A stretch of DNA of 64,000 nt from the NCBI GenBank assembly GCA_030425185.1, contig JAUIAU010000008.1, forward strand, positions 1 to 64,000, in the 5' to 3' direction. The notes beneath the pieces were generated by a model, which did no database searches, had not been told where the DNA came from, and saw nothing but the letters and a program-made list of their open reading frames with translations. Shown piece after piece: positions 1 through 8,013 of the stretch (its first letter is position 1; each line of letters starts with the position of its first letter). Source of the DNA: Alphaproteobacteria bacterium (GTDB lineage Bacteria; Pseudomonadota; Alphaproteobacteria; Rhodobacterales; Rhodobacteraceae). The translations under genes were made by a program, and so were the position numbers.

Positions 1-877
1 AGGCTTCTGTCGAGCCGCCCAGCAGCGGCTGACCCCAATAGATTTCGAACAGTTTCTCCAGCAGGCCGATCGCCAGCCCGCCGATGATCGCGCCGCTGAT
101 CGACTCGAGCCCGCCCAGCATCAGCACGGGCAGCGCCTTGTAGGCGATGATCTCCAGCGCAAAACTGACCCCGGCCCGTGCGCCCCAGGCGATGCCCGTG
201 ACCAGCGCGATGACCCCGGCGAGGAACCAGACCAGCACCCAGATCGTCTGCAGCGAGATACCGACCGACAGCGCGGCCTGGTGATCGTCGCCGAGCGCCC
301 GGATCGCGCGGCCCATCTGGGTCTTGTTCAGGAACAGCAGGAGCGCGCCGACCAGCGCCACGGCCGCCACGACCACCGTGATGTCGAGGTGCTGCAGCAG
401 CAGGAAGCCGCCGAACGGCTCCAGCACGACGTCCCCGGTGGGAATGCCGAGATCGGCGGTGATCATCACCTTGTTCTCGCCGCCGAAGATCAGCTCACCC
501 GTGCCGATCAGGAACAGCGTGATCCCGATCGTCGCCATGAACAGGATGATGTCGGGCTGGCCGACCAGCGGTCGCAGCACCACGCGCTCGATGGCCACGG
601 CGATGCCGAACATCACCACCAGCGTCAGCGCGACCGAGATCCACGCCGGCACGCCCAGTGCGTGCAGCCCGACGAGCGTCAGCGCCGCGAACACCACCAT
701 GATGCCCTGCGCGAAGTTGAAGATCCGGGACGACCGGAAGATCAGCACGAAGCCCAGCGCGATCAGCGCGTAGAGCACGCCCGAGACCAGCCCCTCCCAC
801 AGCACCTGCAGCAGGAAATCGGGGGCCGCCCACATGTCGGCGAAGGGCTCGATCAGGATTTTCGAGAGCATGTCCAT
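1..877 (-). CDS. livH: Branched-chain amino acid ABC transporter permease LivH (partial)
   Basis: Inner-membrane permease of a LivHMGF-type ABC importer for branched-chain or related amino acids. Reading from ATG at 877 gives MDMLSKILIEPF followed by a run of hydrophobic segments (VLYALIALGFVLIF, ISVALTLVVMFGIAVAI and others) and the family-typical stretches RSSRIFNFAQG and AIRALGDDHQAA. 292 codons are visible and the frame is still open at the window edge, so the C-terminus is missing; LivH proteins are usually about 290-340 residues, so little is lost. A second ATG lies two codons in. It follows livG on the same strand after an 82-nt gap that holds an 11-bp tandem repeat. The substrate cannot be told from sequence; the acyl-CoA ligase at the operon head is commonly seen with such transporters in this family. 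Identification is by motif and context. Confidence 0.88.
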   Translation of the reverse strand, partial: MDMLSKILIEPFADMWAAPDFLLQVLWEGLVSGVLYALIALGFVLIFRSSRIFNFAQGIMVVFAALTLVGLHALGVPAWISVALTLVVMFGIAVAIERVVLRPLVGQPDIILFMATIGITLFLIGTGELIFGGENKVMITADLGIPTGDVVLEPFGGFLLLQHLDITVVVAAVALVGALLLFLNKTQMGRAIRALGDDHQAALSVGISLQTIWVLVWFLAGVIALVTGIAWGARAGVSFALEIIAYKALPVLMLGGLESISGAIIGGLAIGLLEKLFEIYWGQPLLGGSTEA

Positions 878-897
878 GGTTAAGAATCCCCTGTCCC

Positions 898-911
898 TGC
901 GTGCGCACGCA
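898..911. repeat. 14-bp perfect palindrome
   Basis: TGCGTGCGCACGCA reads the same on both strands and abuts the first unit of the 11-bp repeat array in the livG-livH gap. It could be a protein-binding site or part of a processing element. No function is known to me. Confidence 0.4.
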
Positions 912-950
912 CCGACGTGATACCGACGTCATACCGACGTGAAACCGACC
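911..950 (-). repeat. 11-bp tandem repeat array, locus 1
   Basis: On the plus strand the units are ACCGACGTGAT (911-921), ACCGACGTCAT (922-932), ACCGACGTGAA (933-943) and a partial ACCGACC (944-950), in exact 11-bp register. The array fills most of the livG-livH gap. A second array with the same consensus lies at 62397-62450. The unit is about one helical turn and is not a multiple of three, so it is unlikely to be coding. Confidence 0.75.
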
Positions 951-959
951 CGCTTTTCA

Positions 960-1778
960 TCAGTGCGGAACCCCCAGATACGCGTCGATGACGTCCTGGT
1001 TGCGGCGCACCTCGTCGGGCGGCCCGTCGCCGATCTTGCGGCCGTAATCCATCACGACCACCCGGTCCGAGATGTCCATGACCACGCCCATGTCGTGCTC
1101 GATCAGCACGATGGTGGTCCCGAATTCGTCGTTCACGTCGAGGATGAAGCGGCACATGTCCTCCTTCTCCTCGACGTTCATCCCCGCCATCGGCTCGTCC
1201 AGGAGCAGGATCTTGGGATCGGCCGCCAGCGCCCGGGCCAGCTCCACGCGCTTCTTCAGGCCATAGGGCAGACGCCCGACCGGGGTCTTGCGGATGTTCT
1301 GGATTTCGAGGAAATCAATCACCTTTTCAACGACCTCCCGGTTCTCGATCTCTTCCCGCTGGGCCTTGCCCCACCACAGCGCCTGCGACAGCAGCCCGGC
1401 GTGCATGTGCGTCAGCCGCCCGGTCATCACGTTGTCGAGCACCGTCATCCCCTCGAAGAGGGCGATGTTCTGGAAGGTCCGGGCAATGCCCTGGCGCGCC
1501 ACCTCGTAGGGCTTCACCGGCGGCCGCTTCGCGCCCTTGTACCAGATCTCGCCCTCCTGCGGCGTGTAGAAGCCCGAGATGATGTTCAGCATCGAGGACT
1601 TGCCGGCCCCGTTCGGCCCGATAATCGCGCGGATCTCGCCTTCGCGGATATCGAAGCTGATGTCCTTGATCGCCGTAACCCCACCGAATCGCAGGGTAAT
1701 GTTGCGCATCTCCAGCACGGTAGGGCCGATGGTCCGGCCGTCGGCGGTAACGAAGGGCTCGTGGTTCAGCTCGGTCAT
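960..1778 (-). CDS. livG: Branched-chain amino acid ABC transporter ATP-binding protein LivG
   Basis: Cytoplasmic ATPase of the LivHMGF-type importer, 272 aa, the usual length. Walker A GPNGAGKS is at 54-61, the Q-loop glutamine near 103, the LivG-type signature LPYGLKKRVELAR at 170-182, Walker B ILLLDEP at 190-196 and the H-loop histidine at 228. Its start overlaps the stop of the upstream acyl-CoA ligase by 4 nt (ATGA, 1775-1778), so the two are translationally coupled. livH follows on the same strand. The substrate is not determined by the ATPase. Confidence 0.93.
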   Translation of the reverse strand: MTELNHEPFVTADGRTIGPTVLEMRNITLRFGGVTAIKDISFDIREGEIRAIIGPNGAGKSSMLNIISGFYTPQEGEIWYKGAKRPPVKPYEVARQGIARTFQNIALFEGMTVLDNVMTGRLTHMHAGLLSQALWWGKAQREEIENREVVEKVIDFLEIQNIRKTPVGRLPYGLKKRVELARALAADPKILLLDEPMAGMNVEEKEDMCRFILDVNDEFGTTIVLIEHDMGVVMDISDRVVVMDYGRKIGDGPPDEVRRNQDVIDAYLGVPH

Positions 1779-3748
1779 TCCGCCTCCATCCTCTGCGCGC
1801 CCACGGGCACCACGGCGGCATCGAGCACGTTCAGCGTCGCCCGGATCCGGCCCTTGCGGCCATCCTCGTAGGTCACTTCGGTTTCGGTCGTGACCTGCCC
1901 CGAGCCGTCATAGAGCGCCGTCAGCAGATCGTGGTACTTCTCCTCGATGATCCGGCGGCGCACCTTGCGGGTCCGGGTCAGCTCGCCGTCGTCGGCGTCG
2001 AGCTCCTTGTGCAGCACGAGGAAGCGGCGGATCTGGCAGCCCGACAGCATGTCGTCCCCGGCGACCGAACCATTGACCTCCTCGATATGCGCCTTGATCT
2101 GCGCAAGCACCTGAGGATGCTGGGACAATTCCTGGTAGCTGGCATAGGCGATGTTGTTCCGTTCAGCCCAGTTGCCGACTGCGGTCAGGTCGATGTTGAT
2201 GAAGGCCGTGCAGTAGTCCTTGGCGTTGCCGAACACGACGGCTTCAAGGATGTTCGGGAAGAACTTCAGCTTGTTCTCGACGTATTTCGGCGCGAACAGG
2301 CTGCCGTCCGCCATCTTGCCGACGTCCTTGGCCCGGTCGATGATCCGCAAATGCCCGGTGTCCGGCTCGATGAAGCCGGCGTCGCCGGTGGCCACCCAGC
2401 CCTCGGCATCCTTGGTTGAGGCGGTACTCTCGGGGTTCTTGTAGTAGGACTGGAACACGCCCGGCGAGCGGTAGAACACCTCGCCATTCTCGGCGATGCG
2501 GATCTCGACGCCCGGCGAGGGCACGCCCACCGTATCCGGCCGCACCTCGTGGTCCGGTTGCTGGGTGATGAACACCGACGCCTCGGTCTGACCGTAGAGC
2601 TGCTTCAGGTTGATCCCGAGCGCCCGGTAGAAGTCGAAGATTTCCGGCCCGATCGCCTCGCCCGCCGTGTAGCCCACGCGCACCCGGGTGAAGCCCAGCG
2701 CGTTCTTGAGGGGTCCGTAGACCAGGACTTCGCCGAGCCTGTAGCGCAGGCGGTCCAGCCCGCTGACCGGCTTGTCGTCGAGGATCGCGGGACCCACCCG
2801 CCGCGCGAGACCCATGAAGTGGTCGAACATCCGCTTCTTGAAGCGACCGGCGTCCTCCATGCGGATCATGATGTTGGTCAGCTGGGTCTCGAAGATGCGC
2901 GGCGGGGCGAAATAATAGCTCGGCCCAATCTCGCGCAGGTCGGTCATCATGGTGTCCGGCGACTCGGGACAGTTGACGCAGAAGCCCGTCCAGTAGGCCT
3001 GCCCGATCGAGAAGATGAAATCGCCCACCCAGGCCATCGGCAGGTAGGCGAGCACCTCGTCCTCGGCCCGCAGGCGGTCGAATTCGGACGAGTTCTTCGA
3101 GGTCTCGATGATATTGGCGTGCGACAGCACCACGCCCTTGGGCTTTCCGGTCGTGCCCGAGGTGTAGAGCATGACGCAGGTGTCCGCCCCGGTCTGGGCG
3201 TCGAGGCGCGCCTGCAACTCCCCGCGCAGTGCATCTGCCTTCGCCCGGCCTGCCGCCTGAACGTCGGCGTAGGGCGTCAGCTTGCCGTGATCGTATTTCC
3301 GCATGCCGCGCGGATCGAGGTAGATCAGCCGGTCCAGCCCGTGGAGCTGGGCCTGGACGTCGATTACCTTGTCCACCTGTTCCTGGTCGGCGGCGACGAT
3401 GAACCGGGCACCGCAATGGTCGAGAACATAGGCGATCTCTTCGCCCACCGCGTCCTGGTAGAGGGGCACGGGAATCGCACCGACCGACTGGGCAGCCACC
3501 ATCGCCCAATAGAGATAGGGCCGGTTCCGACCGATGATCGCGATGTGGTCGCCGGGTGCGGCGCCCATATGGAGGAAACCGAGGGCGAGCGCTTCGACTT
3601 CGGCCTGGGTGTCCGCCCAGGTCCAGGTCTGCCAGATGCCGAATTCCTTCTCACGGTAGGCAGGCTTGCCGCCCATCCCCCGCGCGTTCCGCGCCAACAG
3701 TCGCGGAATGGTATCCAGCGCCGCTGACGCAGCCGCCGTTTCTCCCAT
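1775..3748 (-). CDS. AMP-dependent long-chain fatty acid-CoA ligase family protein
   Basis: ANL-superfamily acyl-CoA synthetase, 657 aa: a carboxylic acid plus ATP and CoA gives acyl-CoA via an acyl-AMP. The P-loop-like motif YTSGTTGKPKGV is at 195-206, followed by the YGQTEAS stretch in the middle of the protein and the hinge region around TGDAGFIEP...RAKDVGK. The length fits the bacterial long-chain ligase group (about 600-660 aa) rather than short acetyl-CoA synthetases. It heads an operon with livG and livH, a common arrangement in alphaproteobacteria in which the ligase probably activates the imported acid or a degradation product. A promoter with an operator-like palindrome lies about 100 nt upstream. 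The exact substrate cannot be inferred. Confidence 0.9.
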   Translation of the reverse strand: MGETAAASAALDTIPRLLARNARGMGGKPAYREKEFGIWQTWTWADTQAEVEALALGFLHMGAAPGDHIAIIGRNRPYLYWAMVAAQSVGAIPVPLYQDAVGEEIAYVLDHCGARFIVAADQEQVDKVIDVQAQLHGLDRLIYLDPRGMRKYDHGKLTPYADVQAAGRAKADALRGELQARLDAQTGADTCVMLYTSGTTGKPKGVVLSHANIIETSKNSSEFDRLRAEDEVLAYLPMAWVGDFIFSIGQAYWTGFCVNCPESPDTMMTDLREIGPSYYFAPPRIFETQLTNIMIRMEDAGRFKKRMFDHFMGLARRVGPAILDDKPVSGLDRLRYRLGEVLVYGPLKNALGFTRVRVGYTAGEAIGPEIFDFYRALGINLKQLYGQTEASVFITQQPDHEVRPDTVGVPSPGVEIRIAENGEVFYRSPGVFQSYYKNPESTASTKDAEGWVATGDAGFIEPDTGHLRIIDRAKDVGKMADGSLFAPKYVENKLKFFPNILEAVVFGNAKDYCTAFINIDLTAVGNWAERNNIAYASYQELSQHPQVLAQIKAHIEEVNGSVAGDDMLSGCQIRRFLVLHKELDADDGELTRTRKVRRRIIEEKYHDLLTALYDGSGQVTTETEVTYEDGRKGRIRATLNVLDAAVVPVGAQRMEAE

Positions 3749-3843
3749 GACTCCTCCCTTGCCGGGTGTCCCGGCCGCCCGCTTGAAACAGGTCTGTGAA
3801 ACGAGTGTGCGCGAGCCGGTCCCGATACGTCAAATGATTTTTT

Positions 3844-3857
3844 TGAACAGGCGTTCA
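3844..3857. promoter_or_regulatory. Operator-like palindrome TGAAC-N4-GTTCA
   Basis: A 5-4-5 inverted repeat of the type bound by many TetR-family regulators. It touches the -10 of the predicted promoter for the acyl-CoA ligase/liv operon (ATATAA on plus at 3857-3862), a position suited to repression. No regulator gene is visible nearby, so the partner is unknown. Confidence 0.4.
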
Positions 3858-3886
3858 TATAACCGGTTCAAGGTCGCAACCGGCAA
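3857..3886 (-). promoter_or_regulatory. Candidate sigma-70 promoter for the acyl-CoA ligase/liv operon
   Basis: On the minus strand TTGCCG (-35; plus 3881-3886) is followed after 18 nt by TTATAT (-10; plus 3857-3862). This would give a leader of about 100 nt before the ATG at 3748. Boxes were found by eye only. Confidence 0.35.
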
Positions 3887-3977
3887 CCGGGTTACACCCC
3901 GATCCCCAGCCTTTGCGGTTGCTCCCGCCTCGCCGCCGCCTATTGTGCGCGCGATCGACACGGCGGCGGACGGAACC

Positions 3978-4631
3978 ATGGCAGAGCTTCTTCTGGTGCG
4001 GCACGGGCAGGCACAGTCGAAGGCGCGCGACGCCGCCTCCTACGATTCGCTGTCCGAACTTGGCCAGCTTCAGGCGCGATGGCTCGGGGACTGGTTGCGA
4101 CAGACCAACGGGCACTTCGATCGCGTCATCACCGGCAGCCTGCACCGCCAGCGCCAGACCGCCGAGGCGATGGGCTACGGCGGGCAGCGCGAAGAGGATG
4201 CCCGCTGGAACGAGCTTGACTACTTCGGGATGTCGCAGGCGATGGAAGCGCAGCACGGGCTGCCGTTTCCGCACAGCCCGGACCACTTCGCCGAGCACGC
4301 CCCGCAGCTGTTCCAGGCCTGGCAGGACGGGCGCCTGCGCGATGTCGAGGAAACCTGCGACGCCTTCATGGACCGGGTCCGGACCGCCCTGATGGACGCC
4401 GCCGCCCCCGGGGGGCGGGTTCTGGTGGTGACGTCCGGCGGCGTCATCGGCGCGGTGGCACGCCAGCTTCTGGGCCTTGACGTCGCGGGCATGACGAAGG
4501 TCGTCCTGCATGTCGCCAACTCCTCGACCCACCGGATCGAGGTGATCCGCGGTACCCCGTACCTGAACGGGTTCAACGGAATGGCGCACCTCGCCGCCCC
4601 GGACCGCGCCCATGCCCGCACCTATGTCTGA
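3978..4631 (+). CDS. Histidine phosphatase family protein
   Basis: 217-aa member of the histidine phosphatase (phosphoglycerate mutase-like) superfamily. The signature LLLVRHGQAQS is at residues 4-14 and supplies the phospho-accepting histidine; the later VVTSGGVIGAV region matches the conserved second half where the other catalytic histidine normally sits. The frame stays open far upstream, but ATG at 3978 is the first start that puts the RHG motif at its usual N-terminal place, and GGA lies about 9 nt before it. The substrate is unknown; the family includes sugar-phosphate and protein-histidine phosphatases. It is followed 12 nt later by two saccharopine dehydrogenase genes on the same strand, so it may be co-transcribed with lysine degradation without necessarily taking part in it. 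Confidence 0.85.
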   Translation: MAELLLVRHGQAQSKARDAASYDSLSELGQLQARWLGDWLRQTNGHFDRVITGSLHRQRQTAEAMGYGGQREEDARWNELDYFGMSQAMEAQHGLPFPHSPDHFAEHAPQLFQAWQDGRLRDVEETCDAFMDRVRTALMDAAAPGGRVLVVTSGGVIGAVARQLLGLDVAGMTKVVLHVANSSTHRIEVIRGTPYLNGFNGMAHLAAPDRAHARTYV

Positions 4632-4643
4632 GGAGATCCAGTC

Positions 4644-5699
4644 ATGACGCATCTGTGGGTTCGTGCCGAACAACGCCCGCACGAGGAACGGGTCGGTCTG
4701 ACCCCCGAAGGCGCCGCCGCGCTGATCGCGAAGGGCCTGCGCGTGACCGTCGAGGAGAGCCCGGTGCGGGCCATCCCGATCGACGGCTACCGCGCCGCCG
4801 GGGCCGAGATCGCTCCTGCCTTCTCCTGGTCCGATGCCCCCGCCGAGGCCATCGTCTTCGGCCTGAAGGAATTGCCCGAGGACGGCACGCCGCTGCGGCA
4901 CCGGCACATCATGTTCGGGCATGCCTACAAGGGTCAGCCGGCCGGTCGTGTCCTGCTGCAACGGTTCCGGGACGGGGGCGGCACCCTTTACGACCTTGAA
5001 TATCTCGTGGACGAGGCCGGTCGACGGGTCGCGGCCTTCGGTTACTGGGCGGGCTACGCGGGCGCGGCGGTCTCGACGCTGGCCTATGTCGCGCAGGCGA
5101 ACGGCGGGCTCTGCGGCCCGGTCTCGACCTACGCGGACGCGAAGGCTATGCAGGCCGAGATCGGCGCCGCGCTCGACGCGCTGGGGACGGCCCGCCCGCG
5201 CGCCCTGATCATCGGGGCGCTGGGGCGTGTCGGGACCGGGGCCGGTGATTTCTGCTCACAGATGGGCATGGAGATCACCCGCTGGGACATGGCCGAGACC
5301 GCGCACGGCGGCCCGTTCCCGGAGGTGCTGGCGCACGAGCTGTTCTTCAACTGCATCCTCGCCCGCCCCGGCTGCCCGGTGTTCGTTCCGCAGGACGCCA
5401 GGACCGCACCGCGGGCGCTGCGCGTGATCGGCGACATCGCCTGCGATCCGACCAGCGACTTTTCCCCGATCAAGGTCTACGACCGCGCCACCGACTGGGA
5501 GGCCCCCGCACTGCGTGTCCACGACGACCCGCCGCTGGACGTGATGGCCATCGACAACCTGCCGTCGCTCCTGCCGGTCGAAAGCTCGCAGGACTACGCC
5601 GGGCAACTCCTGCCCTCGCTTCTGACGCTTGACGCGATCGAGACCGGCGTGTGGGCTCGGGCGAAAGCGGATTTCGATACACATGTCGCGCGGCTCTGA
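4644..5699 (+). CDS. Saccharopine dehydrogenase, lysine-forming type (LYS1-like)
   Basis: 351-aa cytoplasmic oxidoreductase of the LYS1/alanine dehydrogenase fold, interconverting L-lysine plus 2-oxoglutarate and saccharopine. In FGLKELPEDG the lysine is K75, and FGHAYKGQ carries H93; these match the catalytic Lys/His pair of fungal LYS1. The C-terminal half has the nucleotide-binding stretch ALIIGALGRVGTGAG. In bacteria this enzyme normally works in the degradative direction as lysine-ketoglutarate reductase. The next gene encodes the matching glutamate-forming half, 22 nt downstream, so the pair would convert lysine to 2-aminoadipate semialdehyde and glutamate. An aldehyde dehydrogenase for the following step is not in this operon. 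Confidence 0.85.
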   Translation: MTHLWVRAEQRPHEERVGLTPEGAAALIAKGLRVTVEESPVRAIPIDGYRAAGAEIAPAFSWSDAPAEAIVFGLKELPEDGTPLRHRHIMFGHAYKGQPAGRVLLQRFRDGGGTLYDLEYLVDEAGRRVAAFGYWAGYAGAAVSTLAYVAQANGGLCGPVSTYADAKAMQAEIGAALDALGTARPRALIIGALGRVGTGAGDFCSQMGMEITRWDMAETAHGGPFPEVLAHELFFNCILARPGCPVFVPQDARTAPRALRVIGDIACDPTSDFSPIKVYDRATDWEAPALRVHDDPPLDVMAIDNLPSLLPVESSQDYAGQLLPSLLTLDAIETGVWARAKADFDTHVARL

Positions 5700-5721
5700 C
5701 CGGCGCGAAGGGAGACAAGAC

Positions 5722-6864
5722 ATGACCATCCATTGGTGCGGCACCGGCCTCAGCGCGATCCCGGGCCTGCGGAAACTGATCGAGGCGGGACACCCGGTGC
5801 AGGTCTGGAACCGGACCACCGACAAGGCCCGGGCCGCCGTCGGCGATCTGACCGACGCCATTTCCGCGTTCGACATGGACGCGCTCGCCGGGGCCGTCGC
5901 GGCAGGCGACGTGGTGGTATCGATGCTGCCCGCCGACCAGCACGTGCCGCTGGCGAAGCTGTGCCTGTCGAAGGGGGCGCATTTCGTGTCGTCTAGCTAC
6001 ATCGCGCCGGAGATGCGCGCGCTCGACGCCGAGGCCCGCGAGAAGGGCCTGTGCGTCGTGAACGAGGTTGGCCTCGATCCGGGCATCGACCACCTGATGG
6101 CCCATGCGTTGATGGCCGAATACCGCGCCAGCGCCGCGTTCGACCCGGACAACACGCTCGACTTCCTCAGCTATTGCGGCGGCGTGCCGAAGGTGCCCAA
6201 TCCGTTCCGCTACAAGTTCTCGTGGTCGCCGCTCGGCGTGCTGAAGGCCTTGCGCTCGCCCTCGGTCTCGATCCGCGACGGCGCGGTGTACGAGGTTGCG
6301 CGGCCTTGGGATGCGCTGGCCACCTACACCGCCCCGCTGCCCGACCCCGAGGACTTCGTCGTCTACCCGAACCGCGACTCGCGGCCCTTCATGGCCGAGT
6401 ACGGGTTCGACGCCGAATGGCCCGTGCGCACCTTCGTGCGCGGCACCCTGCGGCTCGATGGCTGGGCCGAGGCCTGGGCGGACGTCTTCAAGGAGATCGA
6501 GACGCTCAGCGGCCCGGAGGGCGACGCCCGGCTGAAGGAGATGTCGGACCAGTTCTGGCACGAGAATGCCTATGATCCGGGCGAGCCGGACCGGGTGATC
6601 CTCTGCGTGGACCTGCGGGCCGAGAAGGACGGCGCGGTCGTGTGGCACAAGACCTATGTCATGGATGCCTGGGGCGATGCGCGCGGAACGGCGATGGCGC
6701 GGCTGGTGTCGGTGCCGGTGGCGCTGGCCGTCGAGGGTGTGCTTGCCGGGAAGCTGCACCCCGGCGTGCAGGCGGCGCCCAGCGATCCGGACCTCGTGGC
6801 GGACTGGCTCGGCGAGGTCGCGGAGCTTGCCCAGCACCTGGCCCTGGTGGACCGCCGGGCCTGA
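5722..6864 (+). CDS. Saccharopine dehydrogenase family protein (glutamate-forming half)
   Basis: 380-aa protein of the saccharopine dehydrogenase/homospermidine synthase-like family. The N-terminal Rossmann segment (WCGTGLSAIPGLRKL) is followed by VVSMLPADQHVPLA and the diagnostic VNEVGLDPGIDHLMA, which in the LYS9 type contributes to saccharopine binding. Start at ATG 5722 was chosen because GGGAGAC sits at a proper distance and the Rossmann motif begins at once. With the LYS1-like gene before it, the likely reaction is saccharopine to glutamate plus 2-aminoadipate semialdehyde. Separate LKR and SDH genes contrast with the fused bifunctional enzyme of plants and animals. Confidence 0.82.
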   Translation: MTIHWCGTGLSAIPGLRKLIEAGHPVQVWNRTTDKARAAVGDLTDAISAFDMDALAGAVAAGDVVVSMLPADQHVPLAKLCLSKGAHFVSSSYIAPEMRALDAEAREKGLCVVNEVGLDPGIDHLMAHALMAEYRASAAFDPDNTLDFLSYCGGVPKVPNPFRYKFSWSPLGVLKALRSPSVSIRDGAVYEVARPWDALATYTAPLPDPEDFVVYPNRDSRPFMAEYGFDAEWPVRTFVRGTLRLDGWAEAWADVFKEIETLSGPEGDARLKEMSDQFWHENAYDPGEPDRVILCVDLRAEKDGAVVWHKTYVMDAWGDARGTAMARLVSVPVALAVEGVLAGKLHPGVQAAPSDPDLVADWLGEVAELAQHLALVDRRA

Positions 6865-6870
6865 GGCGCG

Positions 6871-7191
6871 TCAGTCGCGCAGGTGATCCTCGGCATCGGC
6901 GACGTCGATGCCGAGCGCGTCCAGCCCGTCTTCGAGGTAGTCCGCCAGTTCCGGGATACCGCCCAGGTATTCCTCGGTCGGCGCGGTCGCCTCGGCGGCG
7001 GCGGTCTGCAGGGCCTCGCCCAGCTCGTCGGCCCCGAAGGTCTCGCGCCCGATCCACATGCAGGCGACGAGGCTGATCTGCTCGTCCTCGTTCAGACCGG
7101 CGATGTAGTCCGCGACGCGGGGCGACTCGGGCCCGTATTCGCGAGCGAGCGCGATGACGCGCACGACCTTCCCAGTGCTGATTTCGAGCAT
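6871..7191 (-). CDS. DUF3775 domain-containing protein
   Basis: Small acidic cytoplasmic protein of 106 aa beginning MLEISTGKVVRVIALA. It matches the DUF3775 pattern: an N-terminal helix, the central ISLVACMWIGRETF core and an acidic helical tail (GGIPELADYLEDGLDALG). Function unknown. ATG at 7191 is preceded by GGAGG about 9 nt upstream, which decides the start; the frame continues upstream without a credible start. It lies downstream of the sigma-E-type operon on the same strand after a 77-nt gap, so it may be read through from it, but membership is not certain. No signal peptide or membrane segment. Confidence 0.75.
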   Translation of the reverse strand: MLEISTGKVVRVIALAREYGPESPRVADYIAGLNEDEQISLVACMWIGRETFGADELGEALQTAAAEATAPTEEYLGGIPELADYLEDGLDALGIDVADAEDHLRD

Positions 7192-7268
7192 GCCGGCGTC
7201 CTCCGTGAAGCAGGGGACATGGTCTGCCCGTTCACCGGAGCTTTGCAAGCGGAAAACCCGTCGCAGGG

Positions 7269-8003
7269 TCAGGCGCCGAACAGCCGGAAATAGAGGGCGT
7301 CGGGCAGGAACTGGCTGCCCCGGAACACCAGACTGAAGAGACGCGGGAAGCTGATCTTGAAGCGCCGCGTTTCCATGAAATCGACCATGATCCGGGCCGC
7401 CTGGTCCGGGTCCATGATGAAGGGCATCGAGAAGTCGTTCTTCTCGGTCAGCCGGGTCCGGATGAAGCCGGGGTTGGCGACCTGCACCCGCACGCCGGTC
7501 TTGCGCAGATCGCAGTGCATCGACTCGGCCAGCGCCATCACCCCCGCCTTGGAGGCGGCATAGCCGATCGCGCCGGGCAGCCCCCGGAACCCGGACAGCG
7601 AGCCGGTCAGCACGATATGCCCGCCGTTCCGGGCGACCATGTCGCCGACCACGGCCCCCACGACGCGGGCCGCACCGGTGAAATTGATGTCGCACATGGC
7701 CTCGACCTCGGAGGCGACCCACTTGTCCGCACCCTGCGGCCAGTAGACCCCGGCGAGAAACACGACGCCGTCGATCCGGCCGGCCTGAGCGGCCGCGGCT
7801 TCGACCGAGGCGCGGTCGGCGATGTCGACCGGGACCACCTCAGCCGGACCTGGCAGGCTGTCGGCGAGCTCGGCCAGACGCTCGGCATTGCGCGCGGACA
7901 GGATCAGATGCGCACCGCGGCGGCTCATCTCCTCGGCCACGGCGCGGCCCAGCCCTTCCGAGGCCCCGACGAGCCAGTAGCGTTTCCCGGTCCAGATGCT
8001 CAC
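7269..8003 (-). CDS. SDR family NAD(P)-dependent oxidoreductase
   Basis: 244-aa classical short-chain dehydrogenase. The cofactor motif GASEGLG is at 13-19, the active-site serine at 135, and YAASK gives Tyr148 and Lys152. The usual NNAG motif is replaced by FLAG. It is the last gene of the minus operon that starts with the UfaD-like gene, 10 nt after the DUF3833 gene. Its place and order correspond to RSP_1087 of the Rhodobacter sphaeroides RpoE regulon, as I recall that locus. Substrate unknown; a role in lipid or aldehyde metabolism under singlet-oxygen stress is inference from context. Confidence 0.88.
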   Translation of the reverse strand: MSIWTGKRYWLVGASEGLGRAVAEEMSRRGAHLILSARNAERLAELADSLPGPAEVVPVDIADRASVEAAAAQAGRIDGVVFLAGVYWPQGADKWVASEVEAMCDINFTGAARVVGAVVGDMVARNGGHIVLTGSLSGFRGLPGAIGYAASKAGVMALAESMHCDLRKTGVRVQVANPGFIRTRLTEKNDFSMPFIMDPDQAARIMVDFMETRRFKISFPRLFSLVFRGSQFLPDALYFRLFGA

Positions 8004-8013
8004 ATCGGTCTCC

